Below are positions 1 to 9,856 of a DNA stretch of 64,000 nt, piece after piece. The notes beneath the pieces were generated by a model. The model searched no databases. It saw nothing but the letters and a program-made list of their open reading frames with translations, and was not told the origin of the DNA. Source of the DNA: Saprospiraceae bacterium (GTDB lineage Bacteria; Bacteroidota; Bacteroidia; Chitinophagales; Saprospiraceae); the NCBI GenBank assembly GCA_016712145.1, contig JADJRO010000001.1, positions 1,853,501 through 1,917,500 of the forward strand, read 5' to 3'. Every line of letters begins with the position of its first letter. The first letter of the stretch is position 1. Made by a program: the position numbers and the translations under genes.

Positions 1-894
1 AACAATAAGTATTTTATAGTTCAGATGACTGCACTGGGTCCTTTACCATATAAAGAACAAAGCATAGGACTGGATTTTTATTTTTTGGATGATGGAGGTT
101 CGCAGTCCTGTTTTTCGCCTGATGGAAAACAATATGCCCGAATGACTCCCAGCAATGGTTTGTTTTTAATGGATTTTGACAGAAGTTCTGGTACGCTAAG
201 TAATTTTAGAAATATTATTACGGGAAGCGAAACCAATGACCATACCGTTGGAGTTGCATTTTCTCCCGATTCCCGTTTTGTGTATTTGAGTTATCGTTGG
301 GATATCTATCAATACGATACCCAAGATCCAGATCCTCAGTCAGCTTTGGTCCATTTAGATACCTGGGATGGATATGTAGAAGATGGTATTTGGGCAGCAG
401 GTTTTGATGCAGCCATGTTGGGGCCAGATTGTAAAATTTACATCCGCACTGGTACCAGTAATAAAGTTATGCATGTGATCCATGATCCCAATCAAAAAGG
501 ACTGGATTGTCATTTTCAACAACATGGGATCCAACTGCCTGCCTGGAATCATGCCAGCATCCCAAATTTTGTAAATTATCGCTTGGGTTATGAACCGGTT
601 TGTGATAGCAATCTGGTTATGAGTTTTATTGGAGATCCAAAGGAGTTTATTTATGATGCGTTGATCTATCCCAATCCTGTAAAAAAAGAACTCCATATTG
701 ACTACTATGAACCAAATAATACAATAAAATCGATAAGCATCTTAAATTCAACCGGACAGCTAATTAAAATAAACACATTTATACAAACCAGTCAACAACA
801 AACCCTCCAGCTGGATGATTTACAATCTGGTATTTATTTTGTAAAAATTATTTTAGAAAACAAAAGAATTATATTGAAACGAATTGTTAAATAA
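1..894 (+). CDS. Secreted T9SS-sorted protein, 5' end outside window
   Basis: The reading frame is open from base 1, so the ATG at 25 is probably internal and the gene begins before the window. The visible part has beta-propeller-like strands with 'FSPDGK' and 'FSPDSR' signatures, as in WD40/PD40-type repeats. It ends in a type IX secretion type A sorting domain: a YPNPVKKELHI start, a middle SISILNSTGQ segment, a SGIYFVKI strand and a basic terminal KRIVK. In this family the tail directs export through the outer membrane by T9SS and is cleaved. The substrate of the propeller is not recognisable. A terminator-like hairpin follows at 936-977. Confidence 0.8.
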   Translation, partial: NNKYFIVQMTALGPLPYKEQSIGLDFYFLDDGGSQSCFSPDGKQYARMTPSNGLFLMDFDRSSGTLSNFRNIITGSETNDHTVGVAFSPDSRFVYLSYRWDIYQYDTQDPDPQSALVHLDTWDGYVEDGIWAAGFDAAMLGPDCKIYIRTGTSNKVMHVIHDPNQKGLDCHFQQHGIQLPAWNHASIPNFVNYRLGYEPVCDSNLVMSFIGDPKEFIYDALIYPNPVKKELHIDYYEPNNTIKSISILNSTGQLIKINTFIQTSQQQTLQLDDLQSGIYFVKIILENKRIILKRIVK

Positions 895-935
895 ACCTAA
901 ACCATTTTTCAATGCAAATGAATATTATTGCGTGT

Positions 936-977
936 AAGTGGTGTCTTTAAGCAATTAAAGGCGCCACTTTTGTTTTA
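936..977 (+). terminator. Rho-independent-like terminator
   Basis: AAGTGGTGTCTTTAA pairs with TTAAAGGCGCCACTT across a GCAA loop, allowing two G-U pairs. A T-rich tail follows. It lies about 40 bp after the stop of the partial T9SS gene. The rest of the 895-1222 gap is AT-rich and shows no gene. Confidence 0.65.
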
Positions 978-1222
978 TGATGTTGTGTTTTAAAACTACT
1001 TTAAAAAATATTCTGATAGTTTATTCTTTATTTATTTATTATTGCTCGCTCAATTATTTAATTTAAAATTCGATGTGACTTAGTCATTATTATTGAGGGC
1101 CATTTTAATTGTTTAAAAAAATTGTTTGGAATATTATCTATATCCTCTAGATTAATGTTTAACACATTTTACATGGAAAAAAAAATAATAAAAGTCGAGC
1201 AGCATGTGAAGTAAGCTCTTTT

Positions 1223-3583
1223 TTATTTTAGGATTATTAATTTAATTGGATATCGATTGCCTTCACAGCTCAATAAATAAACACCCTTCTCCAACTTAGA
1301 GACATCAAGAAATGACCTATCTGTTAAATCGGCTTGCCAGATTACAGTCCCATTTAAATCAAGAATTTTGAGCAGCTTGCCTGTAAGCGAAATTTCTGAT
1401 TTAATATAAATTTTATCTCCTGCCGGATTTGGAAATAAATTAATTTTAGCATTATCATATGTGGATACCTGTGTATTCATTTTTGTACCTGTCAATTTAA
1501 ATCCATCCAATGCCGCCATCATGCGAATGGCTTGCTGCGCAGTTTGTGGATCATTGTACAATCGAAATAAAAATCGGACTGAATCACGTCTAAAACTATG
1601 TACATCCAATTTAAATTGAACTGGTTCGTTAAAGAGTCCGCTGAGGTTTTCTGGAGCTGTTTGCAAGAAATAACTGGTATCCGGAAAGACCAAAAACTGT
1701 TCCTTACTCGAACTAAATCCTCCATAAGCCCAGGATGCAAAACTTAATTCAATGGCATCATAGCGACGAAGATCCATCAAGGGTGAAAATAAAAATGAGC
1801 TGTCTATAAATCGATAAAAGCTTTCGTCCTTGTCAAAATTGTCTGTATATAAACATTTAGTGCCTAAATCGCCTTCAATATCTTTTGAAGGAAAATTACT
1901 GGAGGGAATGGGTATTTCAGAAAAATCGCCTCGTTTCCATCGCACATTTAAATCTGCCCCAAAATGTTGCCAACCTAAATCCAGGACTAAATCATCTTCG
2001 TAACCCGGTTCAAGAGCTATGTGAATGATGGTATCATTTTGCAAGACAAATGATGGAATCCATGCTTGTTTGTAAGCCCATTTTCCTGCATAAAGATCCC
2101 AGCTTGATTCATAGATGCTATTAAAAATTACAACACCCGAATCATTTGTACTTAACTCATACTCATAGTCTGGATTTGACAAAAGAACTTTTGCAAATGA
2201 GATGGCTTCATGCGTTTCTTTATCCTGTATGCGTATTTGTATTTGATGCTTTGGCAATTCTACCAATGCAATGTCTAATTTTAAAATCTGATTGCGTTGC
2301 AAATAAACCCGGATGGTTTTTTCAAAATACCCTTTAAAGTACACATGCACCGTAACACTATCCGCTTCTGGAAAACCCGTTCTTAACTCCCCTTTTAAAT
2401 TGGATCGCGCTTCTTGATTTCTACCGTTTTGTTCGATGGTCAATCTGGCATTGTAAATAGGTTCTTGTGTAATGGAATCTACAATTTTTGCATGCAGGTA
2501 TGTAGGTTGATTGGAATCGTATTTTAAAACATACATCCCGTTTTCAATATCGGATGCAATACTAATACCAGAATTAAAAAATGGATATACGCTCCAACAT
2601 CCACGAAATCCTGCTTTGTTTTTTTGAAGTGTGTCTGTATCGTAATAAGCAACTTCCAATAAATTGTATGGATCTTTTGTATCCAAAATGCGCACTCCTT
2701 CTGAGTAATATGCAACATACAATTTATCGCCTTTATGAAAAACATTGTGCGGAACTAAAAATCTTGATTGATCTCCGCCAATTTTAAACTCATCTGTTTT
2801 GCGAATGAAAGATGGATCCGAAACATCCCAGGCTCCTACAGCTGCTCCGGATGTTTCATCGTTAGTGTATAATATCGGACGATTCTTTTCAATCCAAACG
2901 GAATGAGTAAAATGACCCGAACTTTCATGTTCCGCAATGCGTTTCGGATTTTTTTTATCTTTTACATCCCATATACTGAAAATTCCATTGTAAATCGCTG
3001 CACCGTATAAAGTGTCTTTGTAAACATGTACTTCATGCATGTATTCAAAACTGGTGGCATTCAACCATTCCGGTTGCCAGGGATTTTTTCTTGGATCTAA
3101 AATGATAAACCCTCCCACTCCGGAAGCGCCTGCCAAATAAATGAGTTGATTCTCATCAACATAAAGTGTGTGTGATGATAAAATCCGCAAACTGTCACCT
3201 GCTGTATTGTAAACTGTTTTTACAAATTGGTGATCAAGGGTTTTCATGTCTATAATTAATAAACCATCACCGGATTCAGTAACCACATAAGCATAAGCTC
3301 CAGCTGTCTTCAATTCCCTCCAAATGGAAGTAGAACACGGGATAAATTTTAATTCGACTGGATTATAGGGGTCGGCCAACGAATAGATCCTTACACCTAA
3401 ACTGGTACCTAATAAAGCATACTCCAAACCACTGGAATCTGTGTAACCCCAAATGCTGCTCGCTTGTTCTGCAATCTTGACTTGAGAAAGCAATTGGATA
3501 TGATAGGCTGGTTGTGCAAATAAATTGCTGCTAATCAGCATGATTATGTATAATATAAATAATTTATGTATAAGACGCTGCAT
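1223..3583 (-). CDS. Choice-of-anchor B / LVIVD-repeat secreted protein with T9SS tail
   Basis: 786 residues. An N-terminal hydrophobic signal (MQRLIHKLFILYIIML...FAQ) is followed by repeated propeller units such as 'RIYSLADPYNPVEL', 'LLIIDMKTL', 'IWDVKDKKNP', 'AWDVSDPSF' and 'RILDTKDPYNLLEV'. These match the LVIVD/choice-of-anchor B family over about residues 25-360. Two carboxypeptidase-regulatory-like beta domains follow (about 370-530). Next is a jelly-roll-like region, and a T9SS type A sorting domain ends the protein (INLFPNPAGDKIYIKS to the C-terminus). It is expected at the cell surface or released. No catalytic residues are recognised and the ligand is unknown. The gene diverges from the one at 3717. 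Confidence 0.85.
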   Translation of the reverse strand: MQRLIHKLFILYIIMLISSNLFAQPAYHIQLLSQVKIAEQASSIWGYTDSSGLEYALLGTSLGVRIYSLADPYNPVELKFIPCSTSIWRELKTAGAYAYVVTESGDGLLIIDMKTLDHQFVKTVYNTAGDSLRILSSHTLYVDENQLIYLAGASGVGGFIILDPRKNPWQPEWLNATSFEYMHEVHVYKDTLYGAAIYNGIFSIWDVKDKKNPKRIAEHESSGHFTHSVWIEKNRPILYTNDETSGAAVGAWDVSDPSFIRKTDEFKIGGDQSRFLVPHNVFHKGDKLYVAYYSEGVRILDTKDPYNLLEVAYYDTDTLQKNKAGFRGCWSVYPFFNSGISIASDIENGMYVLKYDSNQPTYLHAKIVDSITQEPIYNARLTIEQNGRNQEARSNLKGELRTGFPEADSVTVHVYFKGYFEKTIRVYLQRNQILKLDIALVELPKHQIQIRIQDKETHEAISFAKVLLSNPDYEYELSTNDSGVVIFNSIYESSWDLYAGKWAYKQAWIPSFVLQNDTIIHIALEPGYEDDLVLDLGWQHFGADLNVRWKRGDFSEIPIPSSNFPSKDIEGDLGTKCLYTDNFDKDESFYRFIDSSFLFSPLMDLRRYDAIELSFASWAYGGFSSSKEQFLVFPDTSYFLQTAPENLSGLFNEPVQFKLDVHSFRRDSVRFLFRLYNDPQTAQQAIRMMAALDGFKLTGTKMNTQVSTYDNAKINLFPNPAGDKIYIKSEISLTGKLLKILDLNGTVIWQADLTDRSFLDVSKLEKGVYLLSCEGNRYPIKLIILK

Positions 3584-3686
3584 TTTAACTTAAAATATTA
3601 ACCCAGAAGCCAACGAATTCGAAATTTAGAACGTTTTGAGATAAGCACATTAATAAATTTTAACACTTGCTCTACCCTTATTTGTC

Positions 3687-3694
3687 TAATTTTG
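3687..3694 (+). promoter_or_regulatory. Bacteroidota-type -7 element (TAATTTTG)
   Basis: TAATTTTG matches the TAnnTTTG consensus exactly, 22 bp before the start codon at 3717. A TTG at 3667-3669 lies at a spacing close to that of a -33 element. This is a motif match only. Confidence 0.5.
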
Positions 3695-3716
3695 TAGCTT
3701 CCAAAAATAATGGATC

Positions 3717-6302
3717 ATGCGTTATCTAGCTTTTATACTGTGTTTTGTCTATTTTTCAATTGCTGGTTTTAGTCAACCCCTGCAATTTATCGACAAACAC
3801 GACAGTCTTTCATTTAAAGAAGTCGATGTAGTGACCAACAATAAAGGGGGATGGATGTGTGCGATGTTGCGAGTAGATTCCAGTTTAACAATGACTGAAT
3901 TTAATCATTGTGGTGAAGTGGTTGGTTGCAATACGCTTCAAATTCCCAATTCTGTTAAAGTCAGCAATGTGCAATTGAATTACCTAAGACAAGATACGTA
4001 TTTGGTATTAGCAACTGTTGGAACCGGTTTAAATTCCAGAATTCTAAGTTTTATTTATACCAATACCGGTGCAATTCCAGCATCTAAAGTATTTGGAACG
4101 GCAACTGGCAATTCGAATTTCCAACCGCTTGTTTCAATTTTTGATCAGGACCATATTTTAATTGCATTTAATTATGGCAACAATCCGGATTCCACCAATG
4201 GACGGATTTTTATGATGAATCGCAATTTAGTCAGTCGATGGTCAAAAGACTTGTCCTTAAATACACCGATGCGATGGGTTAAAATGTCGGGGGCAAATGA
4301 TTTTTATATTGGAGCAGGATCCAATGTTATGAAATTTGATACCAGTGGAAAAAATTTATGGTCAAAAAACATTGCCAACCATCAATTGATGTTTAACAGT
4401 GTACTCAGCAATGATACCGCATTGTTTTTTTCAACCGATTTTATAGATACGAGACCTGATACTGCAGCAATCAAACGTCCGCGATACAAGCAAGTGATTG
4501 CATTGCATGAAGATGGTAAATTTTTATGGTTTACGGATCGCATTCGTGCATATCGGAATGACACATTTTTAGCTGAATACAACAGCCGTTTATTGTTTGA
4601 TGGGAGAAGCAACATTGTTTTAAATACAATTGATACCATAAAAGGAGATTCCATTCCATCGATCTTTGCACACAGTTGGAATGGTTTGGGTAAAGCAACC
4701 GGATCTAAATATTGGTCTACAACTTCCAAAGTCACTGATTATAAATCTGCCTTGCTAAATGATGGCAATTTTGCAGTCAATATTGCCATGGATCGTGGGA
4801 TCCTCAATGCTAAAACCAGCATGACCTATGAAACTTGCGAAAATGATACATACAAAGATTCTGTCAGGGCTCCTATTTTAATTCAAAACAATTCTTTGAG
4901 CGATTTAACTGATGCTCCTATTTCTACTTTGGATTTTGCCTTGCGCAGTTTGGTAGATACCCTAAAGTTTCCACGCGATTGCGAAATCTTTGATTTAAAA
5001 GATGGGGAGGTTCCTACACCGCTTTGCAAAGGGGATTCTGTTTTTTTACAAGGTATTATGTTACCCAATGCAACGTATTCCTGGAGCAATGGTAGTAACC
5101 AACCAGGCACCTGGGTAAAAGTAGCCGGTGATTATTTTTTGACTGTAAATTATTGTGGAAAGACTGTAACCATAACTTATAAGGTTTTTTATATCAGTTT
5201 TCCAGATCAAATGATTGCCTTACAGCAATGTGATTATCCATACCGATTACTGTCTAATCAAGGAGCTGATGCAACGTACAAATGGCCCAATGGTGAAACC
5301 ACTCCGTTTTTAGATATTAATGGTCCAGGTACTTACAATGTAACCGTTACCCGCTGCGAAGCACCGTATCAAATTAGTTTTAATGTAACATTAAAAACAT
5401 TCCGGGATACAACCATTCCATTTATGATTTGCAACTATCCGGATTTTTTATTTCCAAATAAATTTGTCGGACCGGGAGCCCGTTTTGTTTGGGATAATGG
5501 AGATACCACCGGGTTTAGAGTCATTAGCGGACCAGGTAAATACACTGCCAATGTGAACTATTGTCAGTCTAATTTTAAAATTACATTTGATGTCGGATTG
5601 GATCCGATGCCCAATAAAAATTTTGATTTTAATGTTTGTAAATATCCTTTTCAAATTTATGGATTTACAGGACGGGATGGAGTAAGCTACCGATGGACAG
5701 ATGGAGATACTTCCAAAGGTGTCCGGACAATAAATAATCCGGGATTATATACTGTTGTAAATTATTATTGCCGGGATTCTTTCCGCTATTCATACAATAT
5801 CTTTTTGGAAAAATTTAATAATCAATCTACGGTGTTACAAGATTCCTGTGCAATTATTGAAGAAGATAGCATTGCATTGGTACCATTTATTGATTATGCA
5901 GATTCGTATGAATGGGAAAATGGCGATACGTCCAGAAATCGAAAAGTCAATCGGATCGGCACCTATCGGGTTACTATGAAATATTGCAATCAAGAATTTG
6001 TACATGATTTTGAAGTAAAAGATTTTTCTGAATCCTATTTATTATTTCCAAATGTATTTCCTCCAAATTCAGAAATAAAAATCAATAAGATCTACAAACC
6101 AGCTGTAAAATATAATGGAATCATTTCAGATTACCATATTGAAATTTACAATCGCTGGGGACAGAAAATTTTTACCAGCAATAAAATTGATGAAGGCTGG
6201 AATGGAGACTACAAAGGTGCACAAGCACCCATAGATACCTATACCTATTATGCAACCATGAAAACAGATTGCGGCTCAGCAAAAGTTTTCGCGGAAGCGT
6301 GA
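3717..6302 (+). CDS. Large surface protein with five SprB-like repeats and CHU_C (T9SS type B) tail
   Basis: 861 residues with an N-terminal signal (MRYLAFILCFVYFSIAGFSQ). Residues 20-430 look like a beta-propeller-type region without recognisable motifs. From about 432 to 790 there are five tandem modules of roughly 70 residues. Each has an early Cys, a W-x-NGDT/NGET turn, a PGxY motif and a late YC pair; the two cysteines per module probably form disulfides. The C-terminus (LLFPNVFPPNS, 'IYNRWGQKIF', 'GWNGDYKG', 'TYTYYATM') is the CHU_C / gliding-motility-associated domain, a type B T9SS signal. A role in adhesion or gliding is inferred from the family. The extreme end lacks the usual hydrophobic GTFxLIR-type strand and ends KVFAEA. 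Confidence 0.85.
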   Translation: MRYLAFILCFVYFSIAGFSQPLQFIDKHDSLSFKEVDVVTNNKGGWMCAMLRVDSSLTMTEFNHCGEVVGCNTLQIPNSVKVSNVQLNYLRQDTYLVLATVGTGLNSRILSFIYTNTGAIPASKVFGTATGNSNFQPLVSIFDQDHILIAFNYGNNPDSTNGRIFMMNRNLVSRWSKDLSLNTPMRWVKMSGANDFYIGAGSNVMKFDTSGKNLWSKNIANHQLMFNSVLSNDTALFFSTDFIDTRPDTAAIKRPRYKQVIALHEDGKFLWFTDRIRAYRNDTFLAEYNSRLLFDGRSNIVLNTIDTIKGDSIPSIFAHSWNGLGKATGSKYWSTTSKVTDYKSALLNDGNFAVNIAMDRGILNAKTSMTYETCENDTYKDSVRAPILIQNNSLSDLTDAPISTLDFALRSLVDTLKFPRDCEIFDLKDGEVPTPLCKGDSVFLQGIMLPNATYSWSNGSNQPGTWVKVAGDYFLTVNYCGKTVTITYKVFYISFPDQMIALQQCDYPYRLLSNQGADATYKWPNGETTPFLDINGPGTYNVTVTRCEAPYQISFNVTLKTFRDTTIPFMICNYPDFLFPNKFVGPGARFVWDNGDTTGFRVISGPGKYTANVNYCQSNFKITFDVGLDPMPNKNFDFNVCKYPFQIYGFTGRDGVSYRWTDGDTSKGVRTINNPGLYTVVNYYCRDSFRYSYNIFLEKFNNQSTVLQDSCAIIEEDSIALVPFIDYADSYEWENGDTSRNRKVNRIGTYRVTMKYCNQEFVHDFEVKDFSESYLLFPNVFPPNSEIKINKIYKPAVKYNGIISDYHIEIYNRWGQKIFTSNKIDEGWNGDYKGAQAPIDTYTYYATMKTDCGSAKVFAEA

Positions 6303-6406
6303 CCTTGATAAGGTAAAAGTCAAAGGAAAAAATCTATTGCGGAAGAAAGGAGTTTCCTTTTACTCAGCAATTAATAACAAAAATGTCTGATAATCCTCTA
6401 TTGAAC

Positions 6407-6487
6407 ATTGCTCATTGAGCATTGAACATTAAAAATCATGCTTCGAAGAAAAATCTAATGCTCAATATTCAACGCTCAATGAGCAAT
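6407..6487. repeat. Imperfect inverted repeat (CTCAATGAGCAAT arms)
   Basis: The arm at 6407-6430 and the arm at 6464-6487 are reverse complements over 24 bp with two mismatches, around a loop of about 33 bp. Each arm itself contains TTGCTCATTGAGC-type self-complementarity. It lies between the convergent CHU_C and YCF48-like genes and could form a cruciform or a bidirectional terminator. Confidence 0.7.
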
Positions 6488-6522
6488 GAATAATGAATGT
6501 CCACTTCATAGGATAATCCCTT

Positions 6523-6557
6523 ATTGCAGCATTGCAAAATTGGAAAATTGGAAAATT
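6523..6557. repeat. Short repeat, CATTGCAG/TGGAAAATTG family copy 1
   Basis: Contains ATTGCAGCATTGCA followed by two copies of TTGGAAAA. Related words occur at 12737-12793 and 23361-23390. All three copies lie at convergent gene junctions, just beyond the stop of a leftward gene. Confidence 0.5.
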
Positions 6558-6567
6558 ATCCTTCGCT

Positions 6568-7515
6568 TTATATTTTCAAAGACATAATCGTTCCTTCTGA
6601 ACCACATAGCCAATAGGAACTCCCATCAAAAAAAATATCCTTGACATCAAATACTGGTAAATCATCTAAAACGATCCAGTCATCTCCTGAATTTCTGGTA
6701 ATTTGTATGAATCCATTTTCACCTGCAATCATTCCTTCACTTGCATCTTTAAAACAAATTGCATGCAATGGCGCTTGCGATCCTATGACCCCACCCTTGC
6801 GAATTTTTTCAAATCGAAGGGGATTGATTGAAATTTTATAAACCGTTCCAGCGACCCCTAAAATAAATAAGGATCCCTGAACTGTTTTCGAAAAATCTAC
6901 AAATTGATCGCCTTGAATATCCAGTGTATCCCACTTTTTACCTCCATTTTTTGAATGCACGACCAAACCATAGCCACCAGCCAACCAATTCAAACTGTCT
7001 AAGTAACAAATGGTATTTAGTTCGTGCCGGCTTTCAAATACTGTTTGCGTAGAATCAGCATAAATGGAAAATCGCTCAATACTGCCATTCCCATTTGCGT
7101 TGACCGCCATTACAAGTTCATTGCTATATGCAGCAATGGATCTAATAAAGCGAAATGGACCACTATGTTTTAATTTTTGAATGCGGAGTGGACTTTCATT
7201 TAAATGATACGCCCACAATTCAATACCCATTCCAATTATTTGACCATTGGGAGTACCGGAAATACAAAATAATTCTTTATCAGAAAGTGAATCTAGTTGC
7301 CAATTCTTCCAGGTATCTTTTGTGCTTGCAGCAATTCCTGCAGACCAGGTCGTACCACCTACCACAAACGCTTGATTTAAATCTGTAAACCAAATTCCTG
7401 TCAACTCTTTATCGCTAATTTTTATAAAGTCCTGAAAATCCAGGCTCTCATGTTTTGTACATGAATTAAATAGAAAAAATAGCAATGAAATCAAGTTAAT
7501 ACGAAACATCAACAT
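6568..7515 (-). CDS. YCF48/BNR-repeat beta-propeller lipoprotein
   Basis: 315 residues. A hydrophobic N-terminus ending FLFNSC places a lipobox-like cysteine near residue 19, so this is probably a lipoprotein. The body has repeated 'NQAFVVGG', 'LNWLAGGYGLVVHSKNGGKKW', 'EGMIAGENGFIQITRNSGDDW' and 'SSYWLCGSEGTIMSLKI' units, typical of YCF48-like (photosystem II stability-type) and sialidase-like propellers. In Bacteroidota such proteins are common at the cell surface with unknown ligands. It converges with the CHU_C gene across a repeat-containing gap. Confidence 0.75.
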   Translation of the reverse strand: MLMFRINLISLLFFLFNSCTKHESLDFQDFIKISDKELTGIWFTDLNQAFVVGGTTWSAGIAASTKDTWKNWQLDSLSDKELFCISGTPNGQIIGMGIELWAYHLNESPLRIQKLKHSGPFRFIRSIAAYSNELVMAVNANGNGSIERFSIYADSTQTVFESRHELNTICYLDSLNWLAGGYGLVVHSKNGGKKWDTLDIQGDQFVDFSKTVQGSLFILGVAGTVYKISINPLRFEKIRKGGVIGSQAPLHAICFKDASEGMIAGENGFIQITRNSGDDWIVLDDLPVFDVKDIFFDGSSYWLCGSEGTIMSLKI

Positions 7516-7665
7516 GGCAGCCCATTAAAAAAACACATATACCAGTGAAACTAATAGTTAAACAAAACTACTGCTATTTTTAAATCCAGGACCCTTCAAA
7601 AAATCAATTTCAGAAATTGCTATTTTTTTAGAATATTGCAGTCCAATTCAAATTAATAACAAGCT

Positions 7666-8232
7666 ATGGTGATTGATATACTTTGTTTGATAATAGTCGG
7701 TTCCAGTTTTTACATGGGCTATTCAAAAGGCATCATTAAATCTGTATTTGGAATTTTGAGTATTCTCTTTGCCGTTTTGTTTACACTTAAATTTTCATTT
7801 GTAACCATCAATATTGTTGAACGCATGATGCATACAGATCCAAGATTGAGCATTTTGATTGGATTTGTATTTACCTTTTTAATTGTCATGGTTTGTATCA
7901 GATTGGCTGGCAGTGGATTTGAACGAGTGCTCGAAACGGCTCACATCAATTTGATCAACCAATTAGCCGGCGGACTTGCATCAGCACTCATTGCATTGGC
8001 TTTGTTTAGTTCTGTTATTTATTTTACCAATAAACTAAGACTTCTGACCGATGAAAATAAATCGACTTCTTTTACCTATCCCTTATTGGAAGCCATGCCC
8101 GCCAAATCCCGTTGGGCTATTGATAAATGCAAACCCCTGTTTTCTGAGTTCTGGCAAAAAACTCAGGATGCCTTGAATCAGGTTGAACAATCATTACCCA
8201 AAGAAAATCAAAATCCAAAAAAAGAGTTGTAA
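7666..8232 (+). CDS. CvpA family membrane protein
   Basis: 188 residues with four predicted membrane segments (about 4-22, 27-45, 62-80 and 100-120). The N-terminal pattern 'DILCLIIVGSSFYMGYSKGIIKSVFG' is characteristic of CvpA/colicin V production proteins. The C-terminal tail is charged and cytoplasmic or periplasmic. The family is linked to envelope homeostasis and colicin V secretion in enterobacteria; its exact role here is unknown. It converges with obgE with only 6 bp between the stops. Confidence 0.85.
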   Translation: MVIDILCLIIVGSSFYMGYSKGIIKSVFGILSILFAVLFTLKFSFVTINIVERMMHTDPRLSILIGFVFTFLIVMVCIRLAGSGFERVLETAHINLINQLAGGLASALIALALFSSVIYFTNKLRLLTDENKSTSFTYPLLEAMPAKSRWAIDKCKPLFSEFWQKTQDALNQVEQSLPKENQNPKKEL

Positions 8233-8238
8233 GCCGGT

Positions 8239-9240
8239 TTAATGCTCTGTGCGGTTTAATTCTTGCCAAATCTGGTCTTTTAATTCATCTAAACCCTGGC
8301 CGGTAACTGATGAAATGAACACATGCGGTATGCCTGATGGAATTTCTTTTTGAATCAGATTCTTCCATTCCGGTTCCACAATATCCATTTTTGTAATCGC
8401 TATAAGGCGAGGCTTATCCAACAATTCTGGATTGAATTGTTCCAATTCATTCAATAAAACCTCATAATCTTGTTTGATGTGCTGACTATCGCAGGGTATC
8501 ATAAACAATAAAACGCTGTTGCGTTCGATATGCCGAATGAATCGCAATCCCAGGCCTTTCCCCTGGTGTGCATTTTCAATGATACCCGGTATATCGGCCA
8601 TTACAAAAGATTTGCCTTCCCGATACGATACAATGCCAAGATTCGGAACGATGGTTGTAAAGGCATAATCTGCAATCTTAGGTTTGGCTGCGCTTAAAAC
8701 AGATAATAAGGTCGATTTACCAGCATTTGGGAAGCCTACCAATCCGACATCGGCCAGTAATTTTAATTCCAAAACATACCAGCCTTCCTGAGCGGCTTCT
8801 CCAGGTTGTGCATAATCCGGTGCTTGATGTGTAGCCGATTTAAAAAAGGTATTTCCCATGCCACCCCGACCGCCGGGAATCAGCACTTTTTCCTCGTCAT
8901 GCTCAGTTACTTCCAATAATTTTTCGCCGGTATCGGGATTGATTGCTACGGTACCTAAAGGCACCTCAACGATGGCACTTTCTCCATCTGCACCGGTGCA
9001 ATTGTTTTCACTGCCATTTACACCGTCTGATGCAAAAATGTGTTTTCTATATTTTAAATGCAATAAGGTCCAGAGTTGAGCATTTCCTTTCAAGACCACA
9101 TTTCCTCCGCGGCCACCATTCCCACCGTCCGGTCCTCCTTTCGGATTGTGTTTGCTGCGAAAAAAATGAACAGATCCGGCTCCTCCTTTTCCAGATCGAA
9201 AAAAGATTTTTACATAATCAACAAAGTTTTGTTCGGCCAT
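8239..9240 (-). CDS. obgE: GTPase Obg (ribosome assembly)
   Basis: 333 residues, full length. The glycine-rich Obg fold (residues 1-158, with 'GGPDGGNGGRGGNV') is followed by the G domain: P-loop GFPNAGKS (169-176), switch II DIPG (216-219) and TKMD specificity motif (283-286). There is no extra C-terminal OCT domain, as is usual for the short Bacteroidota form. Obg binds the 50S subunit and couples GTP level to ribosome maturation. It lies 5 bp downstream of adk in the same direction, so the two are probably co-transcribed. Confidence 0.97.
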   Translation of the reverse strand: MAEQNFVDYVKIFFRSGKGGAGSVHFFRSKHNPKGGPDGGNGGRGGNVVLKGNAQLWTLLHLKYRKHIFASDGVNGSENNCTGADGESAIVEVPLGTVAINPDTGEKLLEVTEHDEEKVLIPGGRGGMGNTFFKSATHQAPDYAQPGEAAQEGWYVLELKLLADVGLVGFPNAGKSTLLSVLSAAKPKIADYAFTTIVPNLGIVSYREGKSFVMADIPGIIENAHQGKGLGLRFIRHIERNSVLLFMIPCDSQHIKQDYEVLLNELEQFNPELLDKPRLIAITKMDIVEPEWKNLIQKEIPSGIPHVFISSVTGQGLDELKDQIWQELNRTEH

Positions 9241-9245
9241 TAGGG

Positions 9246-9824
9246 TTATTTGCAGATTTGATCCAATTCATGGCACAATCTTTCAAAGATCTCATCAATA
9301 GTACCCATTCCGTTGATATGTTTTGACTTTCCCGTTTTAGCATAATGTTCAAAAACTATAGAAGTCTCATCTAAATAAACTTGAATCCGTTTTCGAATAA
9401 TTGCTTCATCATTATCGTCCGTTCTGCCCGATGTTTTTCCTCTGTTTAAAATGCGCTTCACAATTTCATCTTCGGGCACCTGTAAGGATAATAGTAAATC
9501 TATAGACTGGTTGGATTCCTCCAATAAGCAATCCAAGGCATCTGCCTGCGGACTGGTGCGTGGGAAGCCATCATAGATAAAGCCACTGACTTTCTGCAAT
9601 GAGCTCATTTTATTTTTAAGCATCCCTATGGTAATTTCATCTGGAACCAATTGACCCTGGCTCATAAATTCCAATGCTTTGAGGCCCAGAGGGGTTTTAT
9701 TTGCAGTTTCAGAACGGAACAAATCACCCGTTGAAATATGGTATAAATCGTATTTGTCTGCTAATTTGGCAGCCTGGGTTCCTTTTCCAGAACCCGGAGG
9801 TCCAAACAAAATAAATTGAATCAT
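9246..9824 (-). CDS. adk: Adenylate kinase
   Basis: Catalyses AMP + ATP to 2 ADP in the cytosol. The open frame extends to 9860, but the ATG at 9824 gives MIQFILFGPPGSGKGT, the standard N-terminus, and 192 residues, the usual length for the short-LID form. Visible motifs are the P-loop (8-16), 'YDGFPRT', and the LID arginines in 'NRGKTSGRTDDN'. No zinc cysteines are present. A -7-like TATCTTTG lies on the minus strand at 9841-9848, between this start and the upstream NlpC/P60 gene, which supports the shorter start. Confidence 0.96.
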   Translation of the reverse strand: MIQFILFGPPGSGKGTQAAKLADKYDLYHISTGDLFRSETANKTPLGLKALEFMSQGQLVPDEITIGMLKNKMSSLQKVSGFIYDGFPRTSPQADALDCLLEESNQSIDLLLSLQVPEDEIVKRILNRGKTSGRTDDNDEAIIRKRIQVYLDETSIVFEHYAKTGKSKHINGMGTIDEIFERLCHELDQICK

Positions 9825-9840
9825 AAAAAATTTTGAGCCG

Positions 9841-9848
9841 CAAAGATA
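9841..9848 (-). promoter_or_regulatory. -7 element (TATCTTTG) for adk-obgE
   Basis: Read on the minus strand this is an exact TAnnTTTG match, 16 bp upstream of the adk ATG. The site lies just beyond the stop of the NlpC/P60 gene. Motif-based only. Confidence 0.5.
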
Positions 9849-9856
9849 CAATAAGC

